Below, piece after piece: positions 63,602 to 64,000 of a stretch of DNA of 64,000 nt. Source of the stretch: a virus; the IMG/VR virus record IMGVR_UViG_3300030098_004409, positions 46,289-110,288 of that record. One strand, given 5' to 3'. Numbering within the stretch: the stretch's first letter is position 1; each line of letters begins with the position of its first letter. A model generated the notes under the pieces. It was not told the DNA's origin. It was given only the letters and a program-made list of their open reading frames with translations, and searched no databases. Position numbers and translations under genes: made by a program.

Positions 63602-64000
63602 TTGACTTATTCCTAACCTTTACAATTTTACTAGGGCACATATTACAAATTGATTCTGGCTTTTCATTCTTTTTGAAGAAGCCCTTTATGTCTTCCTCGT
63701 GGTCTGAATAATGTATTGGCTTATACTTTAAATACTCGTCAAATTTTGTAGATGTTCTACTCTCTTTCTTCATTAGTGGTAAAAAAGCAATTGCGGCACA
63801 TTTATGTATATAGCCATCGAGGAGTATTGTGCAAAACTTTGATCTGCATATGTTCCAGCTTTCTTGTGGGTTGTTATCTTCGTAAGGTTCTATCAAATCT
63901 CCTTCAATGTATCTACTAGACCAATCGCTAACATAGTCTTCTATTCTTAAGTTAAGACCGAGAGCTTGCCATTTTTTTAGAGTTTTTATGCAAGGATCTA
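63594..64000 (-). CDS. Radical-SAM protein C-terminus, partial (5' end outside window)
   Basis: An open frame enters from the right edge and stops at 63594; an internal TTG at 63896 is not the true start because the frame stays open to 64000 (translating DPCIKTLKKWQALGLNLRI and onward). The visible part has WNICRSKFCTILLDGYIHKC (the CxxxxC then HxC pattern) and, near the end, CNMCPSK, which resembles the SPASM/twitch-like auxiliary iron-sulfur domain of radical-SAM enzymes. The core CxxxCxxC cluster site would lie outside the window. It overlaps the ATP-grasp gene by 8 bases, so the two are probably co-translated. Confidence 0.65.
   Translation of the reverse strand, partial: DPCIKTLKKWQALGLNLRIEDYVSDWSSRYIEGDLIEPYEDNNPQESWNICRSKFCTILLDGYIHKCAAIAFLPLMKKESRTSTKFDEYLKYKPIHYSDHEEDIKGFFKKNEKPESICNMCPSKIVKVRNKSIG

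Noticed and set aside
63594-63896. A complete 100-residue gene starting at TTG 63896
   Set aside because: The frame stays open to the window end and the Cys pattern is that of the end of a larger enzyme, so the TTG is an internal Leu codon.
17164-64000. Diversity-generating retroelement acting on the tail proteins
   Set aside because: No reverse transcriptase or template/variable repeat pair is visible.
1-64000. tRNA genes, origin or attachment site
   Set aside because: I saw no cloverleaf, iteron or integrase-linked repeat in the gaps, all of which are short (at most about 116 bases).

Overview
The window is AT-rich, densely coding DNA from the middle of a large tailed-phage genome. The best support is the right-hand half, which reads as one tail module on the minus strand: a major tail protein, a 3849-residue tape measure protein and several giant tail-tip or fibre proteins. 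It therefore looks like a long-tailed phage, siphovirus-like because no sheath, contractile baseplate or spike was recognised. No terminase, portal, capsid, polymerase, integrase, tRNA or CRISPR array is visible, so the head and replication genes must lie outside. Several small proteins resemble ones I associate with uncultured aquatic phages, but the host cannot be told from this sequence.

Layout. (1) Positions 1-14711, plus strand: about 18 tightly overlapping genes for glycan synthesis and decoration. They comprise glycosyltransferases of GT-A and GT-B type, a sugar nucleotidyltransferase-like protein, a GDP-L-fucose synthase with every catalytic residue, a second sugar SDR, FkbM-type and other methyltransferases, and a formyltransferase next to a PIG-L deacetylase. 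(2) 14708-17047, plus strand: a small orphan protein, a PD-(D/E)XK/Vsr-like (probably mobile) endonuclease, a putative ssDNA-annealing recombinase and a zinc-ribbon protein. (3) 17048-17163: two terminator hairpins where the plus and minus gene blocks converge. (4) 17164-61381, minus strand, read from right to left: a Ser/Ala repeat protein, a baseplate-type Ig protein, a beta-helix protein, connector and neck proteins, the major tail protein, chaperone-position genes, the tape measure, a 2808-residue fibre-like protein, hub/tip proteins, a zinc protein and a final structural protein. (5) 61457-64000, minus strand: a second modification cluster with a DxD glycosyltransferase, a sulfotransferase with all its motifs, a tubulin-tyrosine-ligase-like ATP-grasp enzyme and the end of a radical-SAM protein that runs off the window.

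How it fits together (inference). The two clusters could build and attach a fucosylated, methylated, N-formylated and/or sulfated glycan or peptide modification. A Ser/Ala-rich repeat virion protein lies directly downstream of the second cluster and is an attractive acceptor. Minus-strand structural genes appear to be controlled by a recurrent 13-base motif, WTTTGTGTATATA or near variants. It sits in five intergenic gaps 34-84 bases before start codons and is probably a phage-specific late promoter. In the gap before the tape measure, the motif is followed by a strong hairpin plus U-run, which suggests attenuation or transcript separation.
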